Below, piece by piece: positions 23,740 to 54,705 of a stretch of DNA of 64,000 nucleotides. The DNA lies in the NCBI RefSeq assembly GCF_040954835.1, contig NC_090703.1, positions 20,039,444 to 20,103,443 of the forward strand. The letters are read 5' to 3'. The notes beneath the pieces are model-generated. The model saw only the letters and a program-made list of their open reading frames with translations. It was not told the origin of the DNA and did not search any database. Position numbers and translations under genes: made by a program. Source of the stretch: Lepisosteus oculatus (taxonomy: Eukaryota; Chordata; Actinopteri; Semionotiformes; Lepisosteidae). Numbering within the stretch: the first letter of the stretch is position 1; each line of letters starts with the position of its first letter.

Positions 23740-23791
23740 GAAGAAACGTACGGTAAGATGAATTCTGGGAACTGTAGTTCCAGAACTACAG
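23740..23791 (-). promoter_or_regulatory. Putative CATSPERB promoter: ZNF143-like site and palindrome
   Basis: The minus strand over 23760-23778 reads ACTACAGTTCCCAGAATTC, close to the known ZNF143/SBS promoter motif ACTACAATTCCCAGAATGC. It overlaps a perfect 9-bp inverted repeat, CTGTAGTTC-CA-GAACTACAG (23772-23791). A short CG-rich patch with an ETS-like GCGGAAG lies beside it at 23731-23752. The site is about 150 bp upstream of the CATSPERB start codon. No TATA box was seen. Confidence 0.5.
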
Positions 23792-25487
23792 CGGTATATG
23801 TTATGTACAGTATTAATACGGAGTATTATATGAACAATTGGACTTGTTCAAATACGTTATCGTAAATTATATTTGTTCATGATTGCTACACGTGCAAGTA
23901 AAACCGAATAGATATGTTGCAGCTGAAATGTTAGGCTTTTGTTTTACGATACATGTTTGCGATGAGTTATGAACAATAACAAAAAAACGTGAAATGCAAC
24001 AAGGTTGCAGACTAGATGTGAACGACTGCACTGATAAAACAGTAAATATTTAATAAAAGTTAGAAGTGGTGATTTACTTTAAACTTTGACGAGTTTTCAT
24101 TGAAATTTATGGATACATTCACTAAAGAATCGCCTTGAATATGTCTAAACAAGTAAGCACATCAATTAAGGCATCAATTCAAGCACTGGAATGAAAGCCA
24201 ACAGCGTTCCTTCTTGACCAGGGGTGGGAACCACTGGACTAGTTTATCTCTAACATTTGTAAAACAAATCACTAAGAATACATAGTCACCACCAAACCCT
24301 ACACCACCTCAAGCCTACTCTTGCCACATTTGTTAGGACAAATTGATGTTACCATGGTGAAAAACACGTCTTCAAAATATTTGATCGGTCGTCGGTCTGG
24401 AGTTCTAACACTCTGTAAAATAGATGTGAAGAAAAACTAATCTGTGAGGCTGTGATTCAAAGAGGTGTGAGAAATGTTACACCTCAAACTAGCGCCAATC
24501 TCGTTGTGTTGAGATTAATATCAGCAAACATTGTTAGAGATCTGAATAGTACCTGCACACTTACAAAAGCAAGGGAAGCAAAAGTTGTCTTCATCGCTGA
24601 TATAAAAAAAACTCAACAGTGTGAAGAATTTCGTAAATGATTATCCTAAATGTAGCCACTTCTGGGTGTGTAGTGGTTAGTGTACTGGGACCAAGGAGGA
24701 TCTGTTTCAAAATTTTAGCTGTATGGAAGTGTCAAAGAAATTCTGCTTGCTGTTTGGAATCATGGTTCTTGCTCAGGGAAATCTTCACCTGCCTACTGTT
24801 CCTTATCTCTGAGTTTTTGTCAAACACAGATCTCTTTATTTGCATGGTCTTTGTGACCATGTTCTGGCATTAGAGTACTCAGAAGTGTGAAATAACATTT
24901 TTTTGTTTAAATTCTAGCCTAAAATGGAGTATGGGATATAGAGCAGCTACAGCAATGCACAGCTTTCATCAGACTGTGAGATGGGATCAGATTATTGGCA
25001 TTGCAGAGAACTAAAGAAACATGCTCATACATTCTCAAATGTCTCGGACTTCTCCCCCCAGTTCAGACGTCTAACATCATTCAGCACAGTACTTGAAAGC
25101 CATACAAAAGAACTGGACCAAGAAAGAACAACCATCCCTCCCCAAGTCAGTGTTCAAACAACTGTTTCCCATTAAAACATTTAAAGATCCTGGAGACACA
25201 GCAGGCACAGAAAAGCCCAAATAGTTGCCAATGTCCCCTGATCCCTTTTTGATTAAAAAGCAATGAAACCTGCTGCACTCTGAGAAACAGCTGTGACCAG
25301 TTGAAATGTGAGCTGTCACGAGCACTTATTTCTGATGAATTAGTCTCCTGAATCAGAATGCGCTGAGTTCACTTCTTTACCATGCACTATTGTCGACTGT
25401 CCAGACTCTGTAAGAAGTGCACTCCAAAAGCATCATGCAAAAATAACTGCCAGATAATTAGCTATTAGAGTATCTTCAAGTTTTGTA

Positions 25488-25762
25488 ATTAATAATAATA
25501 ATAATAATAATTGCTTACACTTATACAGTATAGCGCTTGTCTGGACACTCCACTCAAAGTGCTTTACTGGTAATGGGGACTCCCCTCCACCACCACCAAT
25601 GTGCAGCATCCACCTGGATGATGCGACGGCAGCCATAGTGCGCCAGAACGCTCACCACACATCAGCTGTCACTGGGGAGGAGAGCAGAGTAATGAAGCCA
25701 ATTCATAGATGGGGATTATTAGGAGGCCATGATTGGTAAGGGCCAATGGGAAATTTGGCCAA
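25488..25762 (-). repeat. 5S rRNA-derived SINE, 3' part only
   Basis: (AAT)n, the L2-type tail with a small insertion (TATACAGTATAGCGC), and the 3' half of the body up to AAATTTGGCCAA. The 5' half with the 5S head is absent, as expected of 5'-truncated retroposition. Confidence 0.8.
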
Positions 25763-28489
25763 GTCTGTCTGCCGTAGATCATGAAACTGTCTTCTTCTGC
25801 AAAAAAACAAAAATGTGGAAGGCATGCTTGTAGGGTGACAGAGCTGCTGCTTTGCAGCTCTTGGTCCTTGCGTTTTATTCCAGATAGGAGACTCATCTAT
25901 GTGGAGTGTGCGTGTTCTCCCCAATGGGCCTTCTCCACATGCTTTAATATTCTCAAGGCTTTGGAAGTTTCAAAGTGCTGGTTAGGTTAAAAAGGGGTCA
26001 CCAAATTGTCCCTTTGTGTATGTGTACCCCCCAAAGGGCAGGCATCCTCTTTAGGGTGTAGTCTCACTTTGCACCCTGCACCTGCCAGGTTAGGAACCAG
26101 TTCACCACAAACGTCTATAGCAAGGTTTCCCAGCCCTGGTCCTGGGAACCCACACACCTGCTGCGTTTTATTCTGAGGTCTCAGTAAAAGTATAGAACCG
26201 TTAATAGGCCTAATACTGGGTTTAATTTGAACTCTTTCAGTTCCTAATTTCGGTACGCATCCTTACTATCAGATTTGTTCAATACCTAAAAATCTGCAAT
26301 CTTTCAGTGCTGTAGTTATAGAGTTATCTTACAGTAAGTAGCCTTAATTGGTAAAGGACTAGGAAGCACAGTTCTTATATAAGCATTATAAAGCATTGCT
26401 TTCCTGTTAGCAAACATTGTAAAAATTTCTCATTTTACATATATTTTAATGAGCAACAGACTATATTCCTATCAAAGTCAATCATTAATAAACCAAACAA
26501 GATTGAAAGGACCGTAGCTTTTACACACATGAAACGCAGGGGATAATTCTTTTACAGTGCTAACAACTTAGAATGCCCAGGAAAACTGAAGGTTTTCAAA
26601 GAGTCTTTTTCCTGGAACTCCCTATAAAATAAAATTGTCAAACTATTGCCAAGAACTAGTCAAAGTCAGGTGAGACTGGGACATATTTTTGTCTCCACTC
26701 CTTGATCGGGGACAGGACTGGGCAATTCTAGTTCTGGGGGCCAGTGTGTCTGCAGGCTTTCTAGGTCTCTTTGGAGAAGCAGCACCAGAAGAGCTAGGGG
26801 AAGCTGTTAAAGTGGTCCTTATTAAGCCACTCAAGAACGAATTGATCTTGGTAAGAATTCAGTTGGAATGAAAACCTGCACTGGCTCTGGGACCAGGAGT
26901 GTCCTCTTGTGATCTACAAAGTCACTGGGCTCACAGAAGGAAATGGATCTGAAGAGAACCAGCTTGCCACATGCGAGAGAAGAAACAGTGCTGCTCACCG
27001 AAAACCAGGGAGGGGGGGAGGGTAGGAAAACGGGGCACCACAGCCAAGTGAGAAAGGAGAGGAGACCCAGAAGCAGCAGTCAGTATGACCTTCCCCGATC
27101 CTTGCTGGGTTCATAAATGGCTCCGTTATGCCGTAATGTCGCTGCCAGTAATAGCTGCGAGGGTGTTGATGTGTCAGAACCCAAGTGCAAGAGACCAGAG
27201 AATGGTGGAACACGTGATTGAGGGCTCGGATGTCCGGAAATTGAATAATTATTAATTAAGTCAGTGAAAAGAAGGTCCGGCTTGTGCAGCTAGCCCTGAA
27301 AAACAGTAAACCTTCGTGAGAATGTGACAGTTTCCCAGGGCAACTGTTAGCTGAGGGATGCCTGTATCAACAGTGGTGACAGGATAGCAACTCTGCAATC
27401 TGCTCTGACCATAAAAGGACAAAGTATCGTAGAGAAGCACAGTCCATCTTGTTAGACAACACCTAAAATTCTAATATTCTCTTTAGAATCTCTTCAATTT
27501 CTGAAAAAATGTGACATTTACCAGTGATTGACAGACCACCTCTGACAGATTACCTGCAGATTGTTAAATTATGTTTTTGTCATGCTCCTTTTTACTTTAC
27601 AGAATACTGAAAAGCTTCAGAATACAAGAAGTAAATGCATGGAGCCCTTTGAAAGAAATGGTAATTGACTTCAGGGAGTTTTGTAAAAATGTTTGAAAAT
27701 GTGTTTAGCTCTCAGCGGGATTTAATGGCCTTGTTTACCACAGCAGATAAATGGTGCCCTGCTGGTGATTGGCTGTGGTTTAAAATTTCCTGCACTTTTC
27801 TCTCACATGTTAAAAGAAAACAGCTGCACATGCCTGATTCCACTTGCACTTGGAAAAAAATCTTAACCCCCCTCTAGAAAAAAACAAATTAAGTACTTAC
27901 AATTTCTTTCTGAAAAGGAAAAACTTTATTTCAAATTTTAAAGAATTTAAATCCAACATGCCATCTCCTTTAACAGGTTGCACGCACATACTGAAAGGTT
28001 TCTGCTGCTGTTGAGTTTGGAAAGCAGAGGGAAGGTTACCAGTGCAGTATTATTTTACAAGGGTTCTGACCTCAGAAAGGGCACCTGTTGAAGTAATAAT
28101 TTTTTGCAAGGAAATGACGCAAGTCATGCAATGAACAGCTGTGGATTTTTCTACATTTAGAACAGTAAACATCTGGCAGTCATGTATAAAATATCTTATC
28201 TCCTGTATATGAGGTATCTGCTATGTTTATTCACTTGTGGCTTCCAGATAAGTGTAGGTCATTTATCCCATTGATCCAGAATCACCCTGTTAAATTGCAT
28301 AAGAGGTTTCTTTTAACCTTTCTGCTTGTTTTGGATATTTTTACTTATTAAACATTTGAATGTTTTTACTGAATTGAAAGTTCGATTGAATTGAATTAGA
28401 ATCTTGTTCATGGTTTACAGGTTTTGTGAGATCTCCAACTGTTTAAGGAATGAACTTAATTAATAATGCAATGATAATTCACCACATAA

Positions 28490-28770
28490 ACATGGGGTTT
28501 GTCATCATCGAAGGATATCAAGGTGCTTCATGCACAGGAGAGGATCCATTACATTCTCCACTGAAATGCAGCTCCAGTGTGGTGATGCATAGCAGCCATC
28601 ATGCAACACTGCATGAGTGAGAAACTGTCCAATCAGTTGAATTAAGGGGAAACTTAAGGGTGGCCAGAGTACCAGGGTTAACACCTTTATTCTTTCAATG
28701 CACTGGGATGTTTAAAGTAGTCAGCACCTCCTAAATCCTCAAGTCTTTTCACTCTGAAAAGCTTTTTTCT
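28490..28770 (-). repeat. Degenerate 5S-derived SINE body
   Basis: Diverged but collinear with the body of the copy at 29367: GGTGATGCATAGCAGCCAT, AGGGTGGCCAGAGTACCAGG, TTAACACCTTTATTCTTTC and CACTGGGATGTTTAAAG. Confidence 0.5.
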
Positions 28771-29366
28771 ACACAAATCAGCTGTGAATGGTACTCTAAA
28801 AAAGTTTCCTCATGTTTTAAATAAACAAAGATTTCATAACAACTGTTATCAGAATGACCTTTTATAACATCTATAATCACCTGCCTGTGATGTCAGTTAC
28901 AAAATGATCCAAGACAAACTACATTCTTTTCTTATTTCCTTGTCCCATCATCCAGACCAATTTGCACTGAAGGAAAGCAAACACTTGTATTTTTACAGGG
29001 TTCAATGATTCAGCCTTTTATTGATTCATGAAGTACTAGTTCAAGACATGTCCATATAAGGGCCATCTTAAATGACTGTAACTACTCTGTCCTTCCTTAT
29101 TTCGTTTCACTGAACAACAATGAACAGTTACTGAATGTTTGCATAGCTGGGAACCCTCTCAGATTTGATTCTGACAGAACAACAATTTATTTCAGTTACC
29201 AGAACTCCACTGAATGAATGCTGGTGTTTAGGACCAAGTCACTAGAACCCCATTAAATGTAATAAATAGTTATAGTTTTTAATTGATCAATTATTTCAGT
29301 CCAGCAGCAACCCCCTGTACTGCACAGGGAAGATGAGGTCCTGCAATGTGCACACCTGTTAGATCT

Positions 29367-29961
29367 ATTAATAATAATAATAATTTCTTACACTTATATA
29401 GCGCTTTTCTGGACACTCCACTCAAAGCACTTTACAGGTAATGGGGACTCCCCTCCACCACCACCAATGTGCAGCATCCACCTGGATGATGAGACGGCAG
29501 CCATAGTGCGCCAGAACGCTCACCACACATCAGCTATCAGTGGGGAAGAGAGCAGAGTAATGAAGCCAATTCATAGAGGGGAATTATTAGGAGGCCATGA
29601 TTGGCAAGGGCCAACGGAAAATTTGGCCAGGACACCAGGGTTACACCCCTTCTCTTTTCGAGAAACACCCTGGGATTTTTAATGACCACAGAGAGTCAGG
29701 ACCTAGGTCTTATGTCTCATCCAAAGGACGGCGCCTGTATACAGTATAGTGTCCCCGTCACTATACTGGGGCATTAGGACCCACATGGACTGCAGGGTGA
29801 GTGCCCCCTGATGGCCCCACTAACACCTCTTCCAGCAGCAACCTTAGTTTTTCCCAGGAGGTCTCCCATCCAGGTACTGACCAGGTACTGACCAGGCTCA
29901 CACCTGCTTAGCTTCAGTGGGTTGCCAATTGTAAGTTCCAGGGTGATATGGCTGCTGGCTA
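29367..29961 (-). repeat. 5S rRNA-derived SINE, full-length copy
   Basis: Best copy in the window. Read on minus it runs from a 5S rRNA-like head (CTAAGCAGGTGTGAGCCTGG, ACCTGGATGGGAGACCTCCT) through a body of about 400 bp to an L2-type tail (AAAGCGCTATATAAGTGTAA) and (TTA)n. The 5S block carries a 13-bp tandem duplication (CCAGGTACTGA twice) near 29871-29899. The layout matches SINE3-class elements; assignment to a named family is inference. Confidence 0.88.
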
Positions 29962-32339
29962 ATCACCTTTTAACATGTCTCCAGCTCTATAGCAGCTTAT
30001 AGGAGAGTTAGCAATGACTGGAGAAGGAGAGTGTCTTTCACTGATGTCACTGCATACCTGAAGGTAACTAGCAAGTCGCTGTACGAAAGGTGAGTTGAGA
30101 TGACACACATGAACTTGAAGGTCAAACCCGAATGCAATTTCCCGCTGTACTCCACTGACAATTGTGAGCCCCGGTGTGGGGAGGTCTGTTATACTATAAC
30201 TACAGTACAGTATATATTATAAGCTATAATATGTTTATAGATAGATAATACTTTATTAATACCGTAGGGAAATTGATGATATTATGTATTATGTAATTAT
30301 GTATAGTATGTCATTACTTGCTGAAGAAGTCACAACAACAGTGTAAGGTCTGAGCTGTCTTTAAAATGAATTCCCCTTTCAAAAGAGAGGCACAAGGATT
30401 TGAATTGCTTTCCCAATAAAAATATTTTATTTGGTTGTCCCTTCTGATGGCATGGGTTCGGAAAACATATGTACATCTACAAATATAATTTTACAATATG
30501 CTTCTGAAAACAAAAATGCTTAAATAGTTACATTATTAATTTTAATAGTTTACATTATTCTAATTTGTGTAATTGTATTACTTTGTTATCATATGAACTT
30601 TGTGAACGGTGTGAAAAAGAATTCTAAAACAAATTTAAAATGATACCAAGTTCAACTGTTGTAATTTCCATGTGTTGTATCATGTTCTTCTGTGACCAAT
30701 TTCTGTAGACAGCCTAATACATTAGATATACTAGTTCACAAGACATGGCCTTCGAGACAAATGTGTTTTATTAATATGTATTTAATTTCACTGTTCTGTA
30801 CTAAATATAGAATTACTATCTTGACAACATGTGATGTTTTGTTCTGACCGAAGAGTATTATATATGGTAAGGTGCTGTGATATGACAAAAAATCTTCATT
30901 CTCCACAGAATCTCAGACTTTACATGGATTTCTATCTGTAGAGAGCAAACCTGTGAAATTGGAATAAACTTTTTTTGTTCAGTAAATTATCCACCAATTT
31001 AAAAACATAAGTGTTTCTATTTTTAATAAAAATATAGTGTGTTGAAAATCCCATCTCAGTAGTAGGCAGTTGATTGGCAGTGGTAATGTGGAGTGCGAAG
31101 AGTCTTAATATGTCCTCACCAGATGGAACTCCCAGGGACAAATCATGGTGTAGAGAAAAAAAGGTCTGACATGCCACTCTTTGAACCTAGCTTTATAATT
31201 CTTTTGTGTAACACACAGGAATGGGCACACATTTGAAGTGTCCCTATTAGAAATAAAACTATGCTCAGTTTTCTACTAATTCAAATTCACATTTACTTCA
31301 GCTCTCTATAAAACTAACCTCTCACTTACTGTTTTATTTTTAAGTGTGATGTAACAGACAAAAATAAAACTCTTATAATCCATTCCATAAATGCAATCCC
31401 ATCATTTGAGACAATCAGACTCAATGCATGACAAATGTGGGTTATGCTAAGCATTCTCTGAATCATCATTTAGTAGACCAGGTTTGGGAAAAACACCTGC
31501 ATGTTTTGCTTTTAATTTGTATTTTAAAAAGACACCATTTACTGTTTCCTGTAGGTTTTTAAGACCAAGAGATCAGTCTTGAATGTGTCCTACCTGAAAG
31601 GTTTACTAGTACTCTGACTTGTTAGAGGGTATTTTCAATTGAGCTTCAACAAAACAGGAATTAAATAAAAGTCATGAAGTCAAGCCTACATTATATCATA
31701 AACTGCTTAATAAGGACATAAGCGGACACTTTTAAAAAAGGTATTCAACTGTAATTACGTGGATTTCAATCACCTTTCCAGTCTTTTCTCCTCCATGTGG
31801 CTCCTCTTTCTCACATTAAAAAAGAAGGCTGGAACAGCTCTGTGCAGAAATTAAAATGCTTGGTGCTGTTTAACAGCCTCAGCATAACTTCTCTAATCCA
31901 CTTTACTTTCTTCTCTGTGGGTTTATCCCTCCATCCTACACTGACTAACACATACAAACATTGTGCTGGTAGCATAACAGAGGACTCAAGCATGTTTGGA
32001 CAGTTATTTGCCATTTAGCTGATTAAACCTTGCTAAAAGAGAAACCTCCACCCAAGAGAGCTGGTCCTATTGGCTGTGTCTGTACAGAACAATGAACACA
32101 TTTCAAAGCAAGGTTTCTGTAGCACAAGGAACACCACTTCTACAAACAGCACAGCAGCAGGCACAAGCTTTGACAAAAACATGCTGTGTCATGTCTCCTT
32201 GTCCACCGAAGTGCAGTTTCAAGCATTTTCCAAGGCCCTGCATCAATGAGCCTTTGTATTTCAAGTTTTTCTCTCATGGATCCAGGAAGTCTGATAGAAG
32301 CCAGATGCTGTACTTTGTTGTTAAGTCCTCTGAGGTCTT

Positions 32340-51183
<18,844 letters not shown>

Positions 51184-51203
51184 GGTCAAGGTCCTGAAGG
51201 TCA

Positions 51204-54200
51204 CTACAAAGGTCCAGAATGGAGCCAACAGCCAAGAGCAGTGGTGACTGGTCCAGAACTACAGTGGGATGCAAGAGGAATGGCAGAGGTTGAGCCTCTT
51301 CAATCATTTCTAAATCCATTTATACCTCTAAACTCAAGCTTGGTAAAGCTAGGATCTGGCTTGTTGTTATTCAAATTAACTTGTCTAGTGAAGTGTTCTG
51401 CATATAAACGATCACACATTCAAACCTGTTAGACCCTAAATTAGGAGTGAACTAGTTCTTTTATTCTTCTTCAGCTATAATTATACACTGAGTTGGCTGA
51501 CAGTTTTATTCTACGGTTAGACACAAGACAGGTTCAGTGTGCCATTTAGTTTAGTTCTTTACAAAACACAGTATAGCAGTTTATAAAGTTCTGGAGCCGC
51601 ACAATAAACGAATTTCCTGTACCCTGCACTGTAAGACAAAAACAATTTAATGGGTGCAGTGAAACATGAACAAAAATACCACAGTTTAAATATATGAGAC
51701 ACGTTTGGGTAAGTGCAAGCAGTCTGAACTGCTGGGATTTGAGGTGAACCACTCATGTTGCTTAAATACAGTTTCCATTAACTTGAGGTGTAATGTTAAT
51801 CTCTGACAGTTTCCTCTACAGCAGTACATAAAGCACTGCATTGTGGTCAGCACTTGGTTCAATTTCTATACTGTTCCCTGTGTTGTGTAAAACCTTCCTA
51901 ATTTCTCATGTAAATAATAGCCCCTTTAAGCAACATGTAACTTTTTACACCTTTGTCATTTTAAATATTTTTCATGTTTGTATATAAAGCACCAAATATG
52001 GTTTATCCTTACCCTTGTAAGGCTGGAAAATGCCCAATAACTCATAATCACAAAAATTAAGAAAAAGGATTTGAAATAAAACTTAAGCAGTCCTAGTTCA
52101 GTCTTAAGATGTCAGTATTTTGTACCTTCAAATGTGCGTGACTGCCTTTAAATTTTTATATCCTCTAGTGGCTGCAGGCGTTGGAGTATAGTGGAGTCTT
52201 CACACCTTGTCTGCTATCTCATTGAGAAATATACAGTGCTATTATTTCACTGTACCAGCTGCCATGCACTATGGAGTGTAGCAGACTTAGCCATCTAGTC
52301 TTCTGTTTTTGAGCAACACTCTTCAGCTCTGAGTGACTTTGGAAACCTGCAAGAAGAGATGAAATTGAAAAGCATACCGCGCTGCACTCCTGCTTTTAGC
52401 AAAAAAAAATCATCGACCTTTTAATCCAGCGGCTGGGAGGAATTTCCCAGCTTATCTTCCAATGTTTATTTTCAGATCCTGCCTGAGCAGCTCCTGCACT
52501 CCAGAGTGTGAAGTGAATCAGACTTCAACCAAAGCTCCCAACTTACTCCCATCTGTCACAATCGCCTGCACTCACGTTCACATACAGACACACTGGCAAG
52601 AAACACCCACTTCACCTGAGCTGAGTCACTCATGGCCCAGACAAGAGCACCTGTCCTGCACACCTCTAGCAGTACAGGAGTGCACATCACAAATTCCTTG
52701 TGCTGCATGAATAAGGGAGATGTTTTATTTTTAAAGCAAATAATACATTTAATCAAATGCAATAGTTCTCCCACTGCACACAATTAGGAAAACATAATTC
52801 ATAAATACTCTAGTGTTGATTGGTTAAATATTTTTTCCCTTCAGAATTTAGCCTTTTCTTTTATTTCCCTGTTCCGATTTTTATGGCTGAGGATGTGAAT
52901 CATGAGTGGACGGCCCTGGCCGTCAGTTTTCCCCATTATTTTAGAGACACGAGGTTACCTAGACAGAATTTATGTGGATTGTGGGAACTGGAGCACCTAG
53001 AGAATACCAATGCGTCCACAAGAAAACTTGAAAACTCCAGATTTCCCTTACTTAAATGTTAGCTTTGACGAATCGAGAATAATATAATACCACAAGTCTG
53101 ACATTTAAAAAAAAGAGCATAAAAAGTACCTCTTTTTGAATAATTACAATAACAATGTGTCTCTCTTTGATATATGTAATAAAATATGTAACTTCATCCA
53201 AAAATATTAACTAGGCAGTCTGTGGCTGAATTAATTTTAACACATCGTGTCGCTAATAATTGAACAAGAACGTATTGTTTATGAATGTCGTATTTTCGAA
53301 ATAATTCGCTCATATAAAGCAGTTCACCCCAACTGTAAAATATGGTCACTGCTGCGTCTATACTCCCGTAATTGTTGTTACAGCACATCACACAGCACGA
53401 ACACAGAAGCAGGCTTTATCCTCCACTGTGATACGGTCACAAACGTGTTCACAGTCTTAAATCGGGTGGAAATGTCTCTTAGCATTGCCACAAACATTGA
53501 AATAGTGAATAGTGAATTGAAGACCGTCATTCATAAACGAAAAACCCATAATTTACACATACATTTCAACACAGCCCCCTCCCAACATTTTATAAATGTC
53601 TTTTGTGCGATGTCATGAATACTCTATTTCAGAAAATAACTATTTTACCTATCACAAGCCGTAAAGCTAGAATGTTAGTTTTCTTTGTAATACCTGGGGG
53701 GATACAAAATTTGAGTTGATAGTGAATTGAATACGACAATAACCCATTTATATATGAATCTTATATATTATTTATATATGAATTCTTAAATATTATTTTC
53801 CGTTCATTGTTAAAGATGTTAATATATTAGACAAACATGACTTGTCGGGCTGAAGAGGAGCTATACAGCTGAATGTGGACGATCATCTTCACTTAAACAA
53901 ATTAGTTAAAAACATACAAATTATTCTCACCAGGTTAGAAAAAAACACTAACGTGGTACAAGAGCGCTACATCACACAGAGATACAGTAGCAGCATCACA
54001 AACCTGTAAACCTTTTTCTCTGCTAAGGCAGAGATCGAGCCACACGGTTCGTATCTCACTTAGAAAACGAAGTTATTACATGTACAACTATGAGATCTGT
54101 CCTATAATATATATAGTGTAGAACTAATCTTAATAAATTAGATTAGCTATAGCGGTGAAAAGTACTAAGAACGTTTTGTCATAACCTTGAGTCAACAGGT

Positions 54201-54526
54201 TGGTATTACATGAAATACCATAACAGACCTCGGCACCAAACCTTTACTTGAAAAGACATTTCTTTCGGAAGCTCATCGGGGTCCGAAGAAATGCCATTTA
54301 AGCCGTCTTTGAATGAACAACAACTACTTCTACATGTATTTCAATGTTGTAAAGTAGAAATACAAAATATGAGAAGATGAAAAGAGCAGCAGCAATTCAT
54401 TTCAAATACCGGTAATAAAAATACATCGACATTAATCATTTATTTCTACCCCCACAACACACATATATATACAACCTACAATTATATGCGAAAACACAAA
54501 CTTTCTTCATAAATCGTGACACTTAC
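51204..54526 (-). other. TC2N 5' intron
   Basis: About 3.3 kb between the untranslated first exon and the exon with the ATG. No additional exon or named repeat was found. Confidence 0.45.
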
Positions 54527-54705
54527 TGTGAGATATGATATCCTGTTCTTTAGGGAAAGAAAAGCCCTTGAGCGTCTCCACGCTGTTCCTCTCCAAAGTG
54601 CGGCGCAAAAGGAGTGTGGTTTGCAGAATGAACGCGTGGTGAAGTTTTCCTGGTCAGTCAGTGTAGTCACTACATATCCACCGCTGTCCCACAGCTCTAG
54701 ATAGC
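54527..54705 (-). other. TC2N: Probable TC2N 5' untranslated exon and promoter side
   Basis: A strong donor, CACA|GTAAGTGTC on minus, follows a moderately GC-rich stretch with CG dinucleotides (CACCACGCGTTCATTCTGC, TTTTGCGCCGCACTTTGG). The transcription start is not defined. Confidence 0.45.

Larger units (their letters stand above)
23792..32339. other. CATSPERB-TC2N intergenic region
   Basis: No coding exon could be supported. It holds three 5S SINE copies or fragments (25488, 28490, 29367), decayed fish repeat text near 26130 and 26700, and a short AGATAGATAATACTTTATTA element tail near 30238. The left end of the TC2N 3' untranslated region must lie here; a candidate AATAAA on the minus strand is at 31333-31338, about 1 kb beyond the stop. 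Confidence 0.6.

Noticed and set aside
29820..29961. 5S rRNA gene
   Set aside because: The 5S-like text is diverged, lacks the full 5S length and is followed by a SINE body and L2-type tail, so it is a retroposon head.
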